From Chrysoporthe austroafricana (lineage: Eukaryota > Ascomycota > Sordariomycetes > Diaporthales > Cryphonectriaceae), in assembly GCA_001051155.2 (NCBI GenBank), contig JYIP02000008.1, forward strand, positions 1,054,001 through 1,118,000: DNA of 64,000 nucleotides, in the 5' to 3' direction. This document shows positions 43,747-55,912 of the stretch, piece by piece. The first letter of the stretch is position 1. Every line of letters starts with the position of its first letter. The position numbers were made by a program, and so were the translations under genes. The notes under the pieces are model-generated. The model searched no databases and was not told the origin of the DNA. It saw nothing but the letters and a program-made list of their open reading frames with translations.

Positions 43747-46416
43747 CAAAAAAATAAGCGGGTCTGGGGAGGGTCCTGGTGGCGTTTTGTCTTCCGTTTA
43801 TGACTGGAACGATCTTTGGCATCTTGTCATTAGTTCACATAAGTCAGGGAAATGAGCCTATCCGCCACCTGTCTGGCAGCAACTCAAGGACAAACAAACA
43901 CAGGCGTTGTCCCCCCGGGCAACGGAACGGGGGACGGGGGACGGGGGACGGTAGGGCTGGTCGGGCACACCCAAAATTCTTCTTGTTCGAGCGCGGGAGT
44001 ATCAGAGTATCGCTAGCGGGCATGGATAGAAAGGAAGGGATAGGATACCACAAGCAGCAAACAAATTGAGACTGTCGTGACCCCCACGAGCGCGTCCCCA
44101 TAAACCTACTACCTACCTCTCTTAGCCCTCACCGCCCGACCCGTCACAATGCATGCAGATGAGAGATGAGATGTGTGTATCCCATCCCCACGCCCGCCAA
44201 GGGCAGCCACAGCTCGAGGGCGAGGACCCCCCCCCCCAAAGTGCCCTCATCTCAGACAGCAGTAGTCACACCGACACAGAGACAACGCCCTCTCCCGCCA
44301 ACGTCATCGTCGGTGAGAGCCAAGCCCGCAAATCCCCCCCGGCGCGCCCCCAATATCAGACAGGGCCAAGACCCCACGACTCGCACCGGGCTGCCGTTCC
44401 GGCCCCCAGACGAGCCCAAATCTCGCGTCGCACACGAGGCGGCCGTCCATCAAGCTGTCACACCCGGGGGGGGAGGGAGGCGGGGTGGGAGGGGCAGGGC
44501 AGTGCAGTGCAGTGCAGCGTGGTCCTTGCGTTCGAGCGACCCAGCGTGCCCCTCCCGGTCCCACCGGCGCGCAGGTGCCGTGCGAGGGCTACGTGCGACC
44601 GCCGCCCCTGGCCTCGTGGACCGAATCCCCCCTCCCCCTCGACCGGCTACATATGCCGGACGTGGTGTTGTTGTGCAGGTGTCGGGTCGCAGTGGCTGCT
44701 TACGAGCCCTGAGGTTCTTCTGGGGGCCGCGGCGGGCGGAGCTACGAGAAAGCCGGCCGGCGCCGAGGGCGACATCTCGGCGCTGTCGTTCCTCCTCGGC
44801 GGCGGCGTCGAGGCTTGCTGTGGTTGTCTTGTCCCTCCCTCGCTGTCTTTTTTCCCGCGGAGGTCGTGCGCGTGTGCCACCTACTCTACTTGCCTGGTCG
44901 CAGCTCGGAGAGTCCGCGGAAAACGCCAGCCAAGACCACAGGCGGCATCCCGTGGTTGCTGCGCCGGTCGGCGCTGAGGGGGCCAGCGACGTGGCAGGGG
45001 AGCCGGCGTCTCTCGATACGGGCAGTGCAGTGCAGGTTCTCTCGTCAGATCTCTTGGCTGCTACCTGCCCAGTCGCCTCGCCTCCCCCCCTCCCCCCTTC
45101 TCGCCCCCCCTCTGCGTATGTCTCGCAGGCCTAGGCCGGAGGTACAGTAGGTACCATCGCCAAGGCCCCGAGCGGTGGAGCCTTCGAGAAGGCGGGGCTG
45201 TCTCGGACCGCCCCGCGGCGCCGGCAGGTCTGGGCACACCCACACACCAGGCCTGGCCTCCTCCCCTGTGAATATGTATGTGATCCGGTTGTTGCCTCTT
45301 GGCTGGAGGGGGGTCGCCCCGTCTTCCGGCTTGGCCTGGTGGGTGATTAATAAAAATAGTTGCTTCTGTGTGTCTATTTGTCAGGGTCTTGTGGGCTATG
45401 TATGACTCGGAGTTTCTGTCACGGACGGTGCTGGCTCTCTCTCGCTGAAGCAGCTGTCCCTCGGCGTCCCTCGTACAAGGCGATCATCAGCGCCGGTGGA
45501 CAGCGTCTCCAGATTTCGGAATTATGCTGTGTGACATCACTAAACAGAGACAGCCTGCCTCAGGGGCAGCGGGCGTGTACACACCCAGCCGGGGCCCTCA
45601 GGAGGTCTCGGCCAGATGCGGCGCATCGCCACTAGGGTGCTTCACATGCAGGCACACACAGCAAGCGCGAGATACTTCATCACGGGTTCAGATGGGGGCT
45701 ACGCCAATAAGCTGCCTATGCCTGTCCTTCCTGCGTTGCCACACCGACCTTGTGCTTCGTCCAGCCTGGCTGACCTGATGCCACCAGCCAACCACTACTC
45801 CTCGTCGTGTCAATCTGTGTTTCAATCTGTGGCGCTGTGCCTGTCTGCCTGTCTTAACCCCTCCCCTTTCAAGGAACGAAGTGCGTGCGCGTCAATGAAA
45901 AAGAAAAAGAAAAAAAAAAAAAATCAAACACGAAATGGAGAGAAACGCCGAGCAGCCAGCATGCGAAATCCCCCGACGTGTACTTGGTATGACCATTGAT
46001 TTGTTTGGTATTTTTTTTTTGTAAAAAGTTCTTCTGCAAGTTGATCTTGCTGGTCAAATCTTCATCTTTTTTGGTTTTTGACCCTGGGGACAATCTGTTG
46101 CCCTTTCCATGTTACCCCCATCTAGAAAAGGGAACCGCCACACGCGGCCTGTCTATTCACGCGCAGTCCGATACCTGTTAGGCCCGGCTCAAGAGATTTT
46201 CATCCGTCTTCCTTCCTTTTTTTTTTTGTCTTTCTTGTTTCGCGTATCGCGAGGAGCAAGAGGACTATGCATCTGCCCCCTTCCAGAGCCTCTCGTAAAA
46301 TGTACAGTATTCAATCCGCTTCACATGCTCAATCAATCATTTGTGGGAGACGTAGGGGAGCTAGATAGATGAGGTTAGTGTCTTTGCACTAGTATATAGG
46401 GGTTGGAGATAACCCA
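43314..46416. other. Intergenic region with homopolymer tracts
   Basis: About 3.1 kb between the small gene and the RPB1 stop. It holds a CAC triplet run (43329-43350), the poly-A/N block (43614-43743), GGGGGAC repeats (43929-43950) and several poly-C, poly-T and poly-A runs (44228, 45909, 46011, 46218). GC-rich frames at 44153-45134 have no family features. No gene seen. Confidence 0.5.
43614..43743. repeat. Two poly-A tracts (49 and 52 nt) flanking an N
   Basis: A49 at 43614-43662, a 28-base spacer, N at 43691 and A52 at 43692-43743. Such tracts plus an N point to uncertain assembly or a collapsed gap. Confidence 0.9.
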
Positions 46417-49400
46417 CTATTGGTCCTGACCACCAGCATTATGCCCAGGAGTCCGAGGTGAGTAGTTGGGGGACTAAAATGGCATTAGCATCGAGCACAG
46501 TGCATCGAGATATTCTACGGCCAGTGTCAACTTACCGTCGGGGAATAGCTCGGGCTCGTCGGGGACAAGTTCTGACCCGGCGAGCGCTGGTAGGTCGGAC
46601 TGGTGGGAGAATATGCGTCAGGCGACGTGGGCGACCAGGTCGGGGACGCAGGAGAGTACTGCGGTGATGTCGCGTGCAGGTTGGGCGACGTAGGGCTGTA
46701 GTTGGGACTCGCAGGCGAATACGAAGGCGACGTGGGTGAAGCGCCGAAGTTACCGGCCGGGGAGGTTGGCGAGTACTTCGCAGCCGAGGGCGACGTCGGA
46801 GAGTAGCTCGGCGACGTTGGGCTGTAGTTGGGACTCGCGGGGCTGGTAGGGCCTCGGAGCATGGGCGAGGTCGGAGAGAATGTGGGTGACGCCGGGCTGA
46901 AGGACGGAGAGCTCACTCCGTAACGACCGCCACCATCGATCATGGGCGAAGTAGGAGAATAGGCACCCATTGGAGAGGTGGGAGAGTAGCCTCCGCTGTA
47001 GCCAAACGGCGAAGTGGGCGAAGTGCCTCCATGGCTGAACGGGGATGTCGCTCTCGGGCTCGTAGGGTTGTAGGTCGAATCGCCGAAGCCGCCACCATAC
47101 GTGCTGAAGCCTCCGCTCGTAGGGCTCTCCGAGCCTGCACCGACGATTGGGGAGAAGTTGCCAAGTGCAGGAGACGAGAGGCCGAGGAAGCCACCCGACT
47201 CTGCCATGGGAGATCCGCTGTCGTAGGGAGTGGCTGCGCCGTCCATGGGACCATCCTTGATGGTCATACCTGGCATGAGACCCATGCGCGAGTTGTCGGA
47301 AATGACCGTCTCGAGCATCTTGGGGTCGAGCTGCACCTCAAAGTGGCCAGTGCCCATAGGGGCCAGTTGGCCGAGCATGACGTTTTCTGAGATACCACGA
47401 CAGTCATCAAGCTCGCCCGTAGCAGCGGCCTCGAGAAGAATCTCGACCGTCTCCTCGAAGGAACAGCGCATCAGAGCACCCGTATCGGCGCGGTTGATTC
47501 CGTGACGAGTGACAGCAGCGATGCTACCTCGGTATGTCATGACGTCCACCAGCAGAGCAAGATGACGATGGTTCACGTAGGATCCATCGAAAGCCAACAC
47601 AGCCGTCAGCTCGGAGAGGAGAGCTGATCGTGCCGCCTCGATACCGAATACCTCGATGATCTGATGCAGCTGGTTGGTGGTGGTCCGTCTGGTATCAACA
47701 CCTGGGACGGCGAGGACCTGGCGAAGAGACGTGCCTGATGTATCGAGGAAGTGCTCCTCGCACTCTGGATCATCTGCCAATGCCTTCAGTGACCCATCAG
47801 CGGCTTCAATAAGACGTGCATTCTTGTTGATAAAGGCTCGCTCGATGCCGGGGACACCGCGGAGTGTGAGCTTGTCCAGCAGGTGGGTTTCGAGGCGCTT
47901 GAGCATGACGTCCTCCTCCATATCTTCATCATAGTCGTCGGCATCATCTTTCTCCTTCATGGAGCGGATACGGATGACTTGCTCCTCGGCGTTGTTGTCA
48001 CTGTAAATGACCGCCAGGTCCTCAGCATATTCTTCCTTTAGTCGCAAGGCGACGTCTTCGACCTGGAGCTCCTTGTCGAGCATCTTCTGCCGATCCAGGG
48101 TGATACGCAATACCCACTTGGTCTGGCGATCGACGTCTTGCTGACCCTCGGGAATGAGGTAGTATGACTCTATCATATCAACGTCGTCTTCGACCATGGT
48201 AGACGTGACCTCGGGATCGTAGAAGATCTCGGTCATCAGAGTGACTGCACGCAGATTGGTGTGCTCAACCAGACTTCGCAGCGTCTTCGCCGCGTCCTGG
48301 CCGTAATCCCCGGGTTCCAGGAAAACTTGCATGCTGGGCGTCTTAATGTCGCTCGCAACATTAAGAATTTCCTTGAGTCGAGGCACACCGAGGGTGACGT
48401 TCTTGGAGGCGACACCGGTAAAGTGGAAGGTATTCAGCGTCATCTGCGTAGCAGGCTCGCCAATGGACTGTGCAGCAAGCACACCGACCATTTCGCCAGG
48501 GCTGACCATGGATCGTGACCAACGGCTCTCCAGCTCGCCAAGAATATGCTCGAAGGCCAAGCGAGTCATGCGCTGCTCCATCGCCAGACGCTTGAATGCC
48601 AGGCGCGATCGAAGCTGGGCCTTGAAGAGAATCGTCGCACTCTTATCGGCCTCCTTGGAAATCGGGTCGTCACCTCGGACAACCACCATGCGCGCCAAGA
48701 GAGCCTGCACGGCAGGGACAACATCGCGAGGACGTAGATCGCTCCGCTTCGTCGGATCGATCCTGAAGAGTGCTATAGCGCTGTTGATCAATCTCTCAAT
48801 GTTCAGAGGCAGCTGCATCTGAGTATCAATCTTGCCCTTGCTCAGGAAGATTCTGCGGATGGTATCACGGTCGGTGACGAGTTGCTCATACTCGGTATCG
48901 AGCAGTTTTTGTTCATCATGGTCGCTTATCAGTAGCTTGCCGTTCTCGAGATTGGCACTCAGCTGATTTACGTCATCCAGGTCGACTCTGTATCTCTCAT
49001 CAAACTTGCGATGCGAAATGTCGAGGAAGTCCACTTTCTGCTTCTCGATGTGCATACCATCAAGACCATCTTCACCGTAGACAAATTGGATGATGTCGTT
49101 CAGCGAGTTTCGGACAGTGCCATCGTACTTCGCAGTAACATCCTCAAGCGCCTTGACAAGTCGTCGCTGGATATAACCGGTTTCTGCAGTCTTGACCGCT
49201 GTGTCAATCAAACCCTCGCGACCTGCCATGGCGTGGAAGAAGAACTCGGTGGGGGTTAGGCCACGGAGGTAGGAGTTCTCGACGAATCCACGAGCCTCAG
49301 GAGAGTAGTCATCCTTGGTGAAGTGCGGCAATGTCCTGTATTTGAACCCGAACGGAATGCGCTTGCCTTCAACAACCTGTTGACCGACAAGAGCAGTCAT

Positions 49401-51779
49401 CTGAGAAATGTTGATGGAGGAACCCTTGGAACCAGAGCGAGACATAGTGACTGCATTGTTCAAGTCCTTCAGAGAGTTCTCTGTCGTCGTACCTGCCTTG
49501 TCACGGGCAGTGTTCAGCTCCTTGGAGACCTTGCTCTCGAATGTCTCTCGAATGCTCATTCCAGGAAGCGGCTCGAGTGTGTTCGCCGTTGCCTCTGCCA
49601 CGATAGTCGCCACAAGTTCCTTCTGGGTGTTGATGTCCTGTTGGATCTTCAAGATGGTATCCTTGTCGGGGATTGTGTCACCAATGCCGATGCTGTGGCC
49701 GTTGTGCAGAAGCCAGTAGGCGACCACTCGCTGACAGGCATTCAGGAAGTGCATGGCCGCTTTGGGACCGAGCTCGTTGTAGGCAATGTGGATGATGCCA
49801 CCGGCGGAAGCGCCGACGATCTTCTTGTTAAGAAGGCCATAGACCAGTTCGCCATTGACAATCCTCTGGGTGTCATCGTTGAGGGGGAAGTTGTTACCAC
49901 CCATCGCAAGACTGACTTCCTTGGGAATGATCATACTAATGATCTGTTTGCCAGTCCATCGCGGGGTTGGCTTGAGAATTGCAGGAATTGGTATGACGCC
50001 GTCCCAGTCTTCCACCCACAGCATGAGGTTCATCACCTGCTCCTTCGTGAGGAAGACATCACGCCGGCAGATCTTGTACGCACCAGCCAACGAGTCCTGA
50101 ACAATACCCATCAACGGGGAGTTACGCTGTGGTGACACGATATTGAGGGGTACCAGACACAAGTTCTGAACCTCTGCGCGTGTCTCCTCAGTCTGGGGGA
50201 CGTGCAAATTCATCTCATCACCGTCGAAATCGGCATTGTATGGGGAAGTGACCGACAGGTTCAGGCGGAAAGTGGAGTAAGGCATGACCCTAACACGGTG
50301 ACCCATCATGGATTCCTTGTGTAGTGAGGGCTGACGGTTGAAGATGATATAATCACCATCGATGAGGTGTCGCTCGACCTTCCAGCCGTACTCAAGATTG
50401 ATTTGACTCGCGCGCTTGTGGTGGCGCAAATCAATTCGGGTGCCGTCTGACCGAATGACATACTTGGCGCCAGGATGTTCGTTGGGGCCGTTCTCGACAA
50501 GCTTATGTAGCCGGCCAATGTTGTACGGGGTGACCGTCTCTGGATACGTCAAGGTCCTTGCTATACTTCGCGGTACACCGACCTCGTCCAGAGAAATGTT
50601 CGCATCACCTGTGATGACAGTACGTGCGGAGAAGTCGACTCGCTTTCCCATCAAGTTGCCACGAAGACGGCCCTCCTTGCCCTTGAGACGAGCACGTATC
50701 GCCTTTACGGGTCGGCCACTCTTCTGAAGGGCGCGCGGCGTACCAGCAATGTCGTTGTCCATGTAGGTGGCAACATGGTACTGCAGCAATTGCTCGAAGT
50801 CGTTGATGATGTGCTGCGGCGAGCCTTCGTTCTTGGCCTGCTTGACGTTGCCGTTCGCTCGAATGATGTCGCCCAGCTTATATGTCAAGTCGTCCTCATT
50901 TCGGATGCCCTGACCAGTACCATCCATGCTGATGGATGGACGAACGGGAGGAGGAGGTACGGGCAAGACAGTGATAATCAGCCACTCGGGGCGCGCATAA
51001 TCCTTGTTCAAGCCCATGTCTTCCAAATCCGCGTCGCTGATCCTGCGGAAAATCTCAAGCACCTTCTCGGGGCTGATGGGCTTTTCGACAATGTCCTTTG
51101 CAGAACCGCCATCCTCCTTCTGCTGCTGAATCCTCTGGCGAAGCTCGAGGGGGTACTTGCGGATCAGAGGCTGCTCGTTGCCACAACCACCGTGATCGTG
51201 TGGGGCCTGTTTGGGCTTATTGTCGGGGTCGAACTCTTCGTCCTTGGTCTTGCTAGTACTCGCGTTCTCGCACTTCTTCTTCTTCTTGCAGGCCTCCCAG
51301 ACACGGTTGAACCGAGTCTTGGGGTCTCGGATCGCGACCGCCGCGGCAAAGTCTGGATCCTCCTGAAGTGGAAGCATCAGCATCAGCACCTGAAGAAATC
51401 AGTCAAAGCAGGCATAACCAACCCTGTCCGCCAGAGGCTTGCTGCAGAAGTTGCAGACCACCTCCAAGATCTTCTTCGTTTTGTTGAGGAAGCCGGGGTG
51501 GAAGACAGGTGTGGCAAGCTCGATGTGGCCGAAATGACCAGGACACTCGGACATGTTCTCAGTACATGTCTTGCACTTGAACTGGCGGTCGACAGAGCCA
51601 AGGCGGGGATCGTTGAGGCCGAATTCGCGCGGCTGTGTCTTCTCTGCGTTCATCGTCTCGGGGTACTGGATGTGCGCCACGCTCATGCTCTTGATCTCGT
51701 CAGGCGACAGGAGTCCAAACTGGATCTCCTGGATCGTCTTGACGGGCGCACTCGAGTGCGGAAAGTAGAGGTTCGCCAT
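46417..51779 (-). CDS. RPB1: RNA polymerase II largest subunit Rpb1, 3 exons
   Basis: Complement exons 51779-51423, 51362-46536 and 46473-46417 (introns 60 and 62 bp) give 1746 residues, the usual Rpb1 size. The N-terminal zinc region is [20 protein letters not shown]. The catalytic metal site [12 protein letters not shown] (about 50206-50240) is intact, and the bridge-helix/trigger-loop region has [21 protein letters not shown]. The C-terminal domain begins around 47050 and has about ten YSP[TA]SP units mixed with degenerate FSP, WSP and QYSP forms, then ends [14 protein letters not shown]. The last intron splits a heptad (YSPT/SPN), so reading through at 46535 would truncate the tail. It transcribes mRNA in the nucleus. 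Large antisense open frames over this gene are shadows. Confidence 0.98.
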
Positions 51780-52771
51780 TTTGCTGAACTACGTAGGGCG
51801 TTGTGGATCGGAAAGGAGATCGGAGTCGATTATTAGAGATGGTGGTGTCGGGTTACGCGTGGAGTTGGTGCTGTCGAAGTGAAGGTAAGGTCGCCACAGC
51901 CCCTCGTGCCAGCAGACAGACAAGGAAAAATCGTAGTCGATGTGAAAATGAATGCTCGAAAAACAACTTGATCGATAAGAGACGCCGTCGCAGAGGCTGC
52001 TCGATGGATTGATGTCGGTCGTTCCTCCGCGTTCACGAACCAGGCCACCCAAAGGCCCCAGTGGACCGACTCGTCGCCCTCGTCAACTCGTCCAGTGTCG
52101 CGACCGTTCCAAAAGTGAGTTAAATCAATCGCCTCAATCGTCTCAGTCGGGTTCGTGTCGGAAAAGAGCCTTGATCGTGTTGCGCGGTTTCCGACACGCG
52201 TTATGGAGGTGGGTGGAAGGGGTTGAGAAGTCGAAAGGACCGGGGCGAGTTGGGAAAATCGAAAGGCGTGAGGTGTAGGCCAACCATTGCCAGCTGCTCA
52301 AGGTGGTCCGTGCGCTAAAGGTGAATAGGGTGGAAAGCTGAGTGGCTGACGTAAGGTATTGTCTACTTGCAGGAACCCTCTCAGCTTCACGCCTGCCACC
52401 GAGCCGAGCTGAGCTGACTTGCCGCAGGAAGTACCTGCGTAGTATCTCTACTCAACATGTCCAATGTCCTATTTATTCTCTGCCTTTTTGCAACCGCTTT
52501 CTTTCATTGTTCGCATCGTTGCACCATTGTGACAATGCGAGGTCAACTTTCTAGCGGCAATTATCTTCCCACTCGGGCCTAGTAGGAGCTGTGAATATCG
52601 GTGCAGCGCTTCGCCCTTGCGTTGTCAACCACAGGCAGCGTACGCATGAGTACAAACACTGAGCACTAGATGGAGGCACACGACGAGAGGATTGTAAGGA
52701 TACGGTGTGAGTCTTCATTGCAAGCGGTATGCTATGTCGCTTGATGCTCACCCATATACTCATGAGCCAAT
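51780..52771. other. Intergenic: RPB1 promoter and SWD1 3' flank
   Basis: About 990 bp with TCGTCG/CAATCG-type words near 52060-52150 and no supported gene. Confidence 0.5.
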
Positions 52772-54239
52772 CTACTTCTTCTTCGCCCTATTCCTTGTGG
52801 CTGTCTTCCTGCCGACCTTCTCCTCCGCGCCTGTAGCCTCGCCATCGCCATCCTCGCCGGCGCTTCTCCTTCTCATAGTGCCCGTAGAAACAGCCACAAA
52901 CTCCTCCTCGCTGTCTGAGTCTCCTAGGTTAAACAGGATAGGCATCTGGAACCCACCGGTAGGTTCTACTCCGGCATGGCTCATCGTAACCACATCAACC
53001 GCCTCATCCTCTTGATCCAGCCGCCTCTTCTTGATCTCCTCCTGAGGATGTATGTCGAACTCGTCCTCCCGCTCCATATACTCCACGTTCTCCTCCACCT
53101 CGACAAAGTCCGGAGCCAGCGCCGACCACCGCTGCGGGCTCGTCACAGACCAGATGTTGATGCGCCCCGTTTCCAGCCCACACGCGGCAAGCAGGGCCTT
53201 GGACGGGTGCCACTCTATGACGCCCTGCTCCTCCTTTGGTCCCTCCAGCATGCGCACCAGACTGCCGTGTCCGCGCTCCCAGATATACAGCTCATGGTTA
53301 TTATATGTAGACGCAACCACGTACTCGCCTGTGCAGCTGAAAGTCACGTGGTTCCACGAGCACCTGTTGACCACATCCTCGAATTTGTGCTCAATGGACA
53401 GCTGTATCGTGTCCGGGTCGAGGTTCTCGGCCGAGAGATCTGGCACCAGGAACGTCTTGATAATCTTGTCCTGCCCGTTGACGAGGAGCTCCCTACCCGA
53501 GCGGGTGAGCTTCAACGTCGTCACCACGCCGCTGCAAACTCGTGGGTGCGTGTATATTATCTCGTGGGTCTGCGTGTCGATGATGTTGAGCTTGCCCTTG
53601 TTCGTGCCGGCGAGGATGTGGTCGCCCGAGACAGTGTAGATCGCGACCGTCGTCATGTGGCGCGCGTCGTCCTTCTCCTGCTTCGCCTTCTTCTCCGCGT
53701 CGTCTTCTACATTGACGCGCCTCGGCGCGGAGGGGAGAACGTGCTTCTGTGCGATCGTGTCGGTGATGTCGACGAGGATGGGTTGGTCTTCGTAGAGAGA
53801 TACTACGAACTGGTGGCTGCGCGAGCGACGTCAGTCTCTTCATTGCCACCCAGCCAACCACAGCAGAGTGGTGAACTTACTGGTTCCAAGGGTGCAACTC
53901 TGCTATGTACACCGGCGCCTTGAATCGCACCTCACGATACCTCTTCCCGTCCTGCAAGTCCCAGAGGATGGCCTTCCAGCCCTGGCAGGCGGACAACAGG
54001 TACCGCCCACATTTTGACCAGCTCAGGGAGGATATGCTCTTGGAATGGCCCCGTAGCTTGCGCGCAACACCCATGGTATCCAGATCCCATATGACGACGG
54101 TGCCATCGACGCGCCCGGAGGCGAGGTAGTCGCCCTTACGGTTGAAGCGCAGGCATGTCGCGTGGCCCGACCGGATCGTGTTGGTGATGTTCTCGGGGTA
54201 GTCCTGGAGGAGGTAGTCGTCTGAGAGTAGGAGGTTCAT
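52772..54239 (-). CDS. SWD1: COMPASS subunit Swd1 (RbBP5 homologue), 2 exons
   Basis: Complement exons 54239-53881 and 53816-52772 (64-bp intron) give 467 residues. Residues 1-350 form the WD40 propeller: GHATCLRFNRKGDYLASGRVDG-like repeat 1, WDLDTMGVARKLRGHSKSI, YLLSACQGWKAILWD, then ISIT-like repeats with ILAGTNKGKLNIID, CTGEYVVASTYNNHELYIWE and LETGRINIWSVTSP. An acidic segment FVEVEENVEYMEREDEFD (about residues 355-372), the RbBP5 region that contacts the methyltransferase/Ash2 partners, is conserved. The C-terminal tail is acidic then basic (NRAKKK). Swd1 is a core subunit of the Set1/COMPASS H3K4 methyltransferase in the nucleus. It is divergent from THG1 over about 440 bp. Confidence 0.93.
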
Positions 54240-54676
54240 CTTGTTGAAGTGTAATGTGCCCTGCTGAGGGGTTGGAGTCGGCAGGCGGGAGGTCGAGGCC
54301 CCATGGGTGCGACGTTCCTCGTCGTTGAAGTTTGAGCCCCAAGGCTTTGGAAGCACATGCAATCAAATTGATCTGCAGGGCTGAAAGCTTCCCAGCGATT
54401 GAGGAGTGGGTCAGTGTGACGCTGTTCCTTCGCGACCAGGGACCCATTACCCACCGAAACCGTGGGGGAAAGACAGGGGTAGCAGTCAACAAGCTGCCCC
54501 GCTGCAGCACACAAGATCCCACCACGGATCTCCGTCTTGTTTTCCAAGGGAGGATCTCACACTTCGTAATCACAACGTCCCCATGCTTCTGCCGCGGTCT
54601 CTGAGGTCATTGAGCTCTTTGAAAACAACGAGCCCAGTTCTGAGGATCGCCGGAAAGCGGCTCCTAAACGCTCAAG
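54240..54676. promoter_or_regulatory. Bidirectional promoter SWD1 / THG1
   Basis: A 437-bp space between the two ATGs read outward in opposite directions. It must hold both promoters and leaders. No clear TATA box was seen. Confidence 0.55.
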
Positions 54677-55912
54677 ATGGCAAATTCCAAGTGCGCCCAC
54701 CCTCATTCCAGCCAAGAAGAACGTCGTCTGACTCACCGGCGCGCAGGTGGGAATATGTGAAGCAGTTTGAGCAGCCGGACAACTTGCTGCCAAACACATG
54801 GATTGTGGTCAGGATTGACGGGCGAGGCTTCACAAAGTAGGATATGGCGCTGCCGGCCCAGAGAAGATGCACTGCAGGCTAAATAGACGCTAGGTTTGCA
54901 AACAAGTACTCGTTCGAGAAGCCCAACGACAGAGGAGCATTAGACCTTATGAATGAGGCTGCAAAGCTCGTCATGACGGAGTTGCCGGAGCTGGTGATTG
55001 CATACGGGATCAGTGATGAGTACAGGTGTGCTGTGCCCTCTCTTTCGAACTGGAAGAACATTGTCTTGACTGTAGGCCAGCTTCGTGTTCCACAAGACCT
55101 GCAAGTTGTTCGAGAGAAGGGAGAGGTGAGACTCATATTGTCTGGACGTCCGTGGAGGCCGCGGCTCTGACCTGCGGCAGCAAGCTGGTGACAACCATCG
55201 TCTCGACGTTCACATCGTACTACATCTTCCTCTGGCCCAAATACTTTCCAGACAGGCCTCTGTCGCCGCCTCTTCCTAGCTTCGACGGCAGGGCAGTGTG
55301 CTATCCTTCCGTCTCGAATCTGCGGGACTATATGAGCTGGAGGCAAGCAGACTGTGAGATGACACCTAGTTCCAAGTCTGGGCAACATTACTGACATCGG
55401 CAGGCCACATCAACAACCTCTACAACACAACATTCTGGGCCTTGATCCTCCAGGGTGGCATGGATAACCAACAAGCCGAACAGGCTCTCGTGGTACGTAG
55501 GCACGCGCTCGGGTCGCTGTACGGCACTGAATATGCAACAGGGTACTGTCTCAAGCGACAAGAACGAGCTCCTCTTTTCAAAGTTCGGCATCAACTACAA
55601 CAACGAGCCGGAGATCTACAAGAAGGGCAGCGTCGTCTTCAGAGATGTAGGTCTAGATAATGCCTCCACTAGGCAGCTGCTGACTTTCTGTAGTACGAAC
55701 TTGTCGAGCCGGGGAGCCACAACGCAGCAGAAGAGGCAGACAACCTAGGTGAGCCAGTCGAGCAGTCAAACACCCAACTGGAAAAGGAGAAGAAGAAGCG
55801 CGCAAAGGCCAAGGTCGTGATAGAATACCTGGACATTATCAAGGACGACTTCTGGGACAAGCGGCCGTGGATATTGTCGGGCAAGCCGGGCAAGATTCCG
55901 AAGGAAGTGTGA
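54677..55912 (+). CDS. THG1: tRNA(His) guanylyltransferase Thg1, 8 exons
   Basis: Exons 54677-54690, 54747-54836, 54894-55025, 55081-55125, 55181-55353, 55404-55492, 55542-55646 and 55694-55912 give 288 residues. The start MANSKWEYVKQFEQPD and the metal-binding loop RIDGRGFTKF are diagnostic. The second carboxylate site is GISDEYSFVF, followed by KLVTTIVSTFTSYYI, FDGRAVCYPS, HINNLYNTTFW, the tRNA-binding region LLFSKFGINYNNEP and the C-terminal DDFWDKRPWIL. It adds the essential G-1 to tRNA(His), in the cytosol or nucleus. Seven introns of 49-60 bp in an 867-bp coding sequence are dense for a filamentous fungus. The first exon carries only 14 coding bases. All joints are GT-AG and the frame closes. 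Confidence 0.95.

Noticed and set aside
50775..51836. 353-codon plus-strand frame over the 5' half of RPB1 (also 49323-50135)
   Set aside because: Antisense shadows of a highly biased essential gene. The minus-strand protein is unmistakable.
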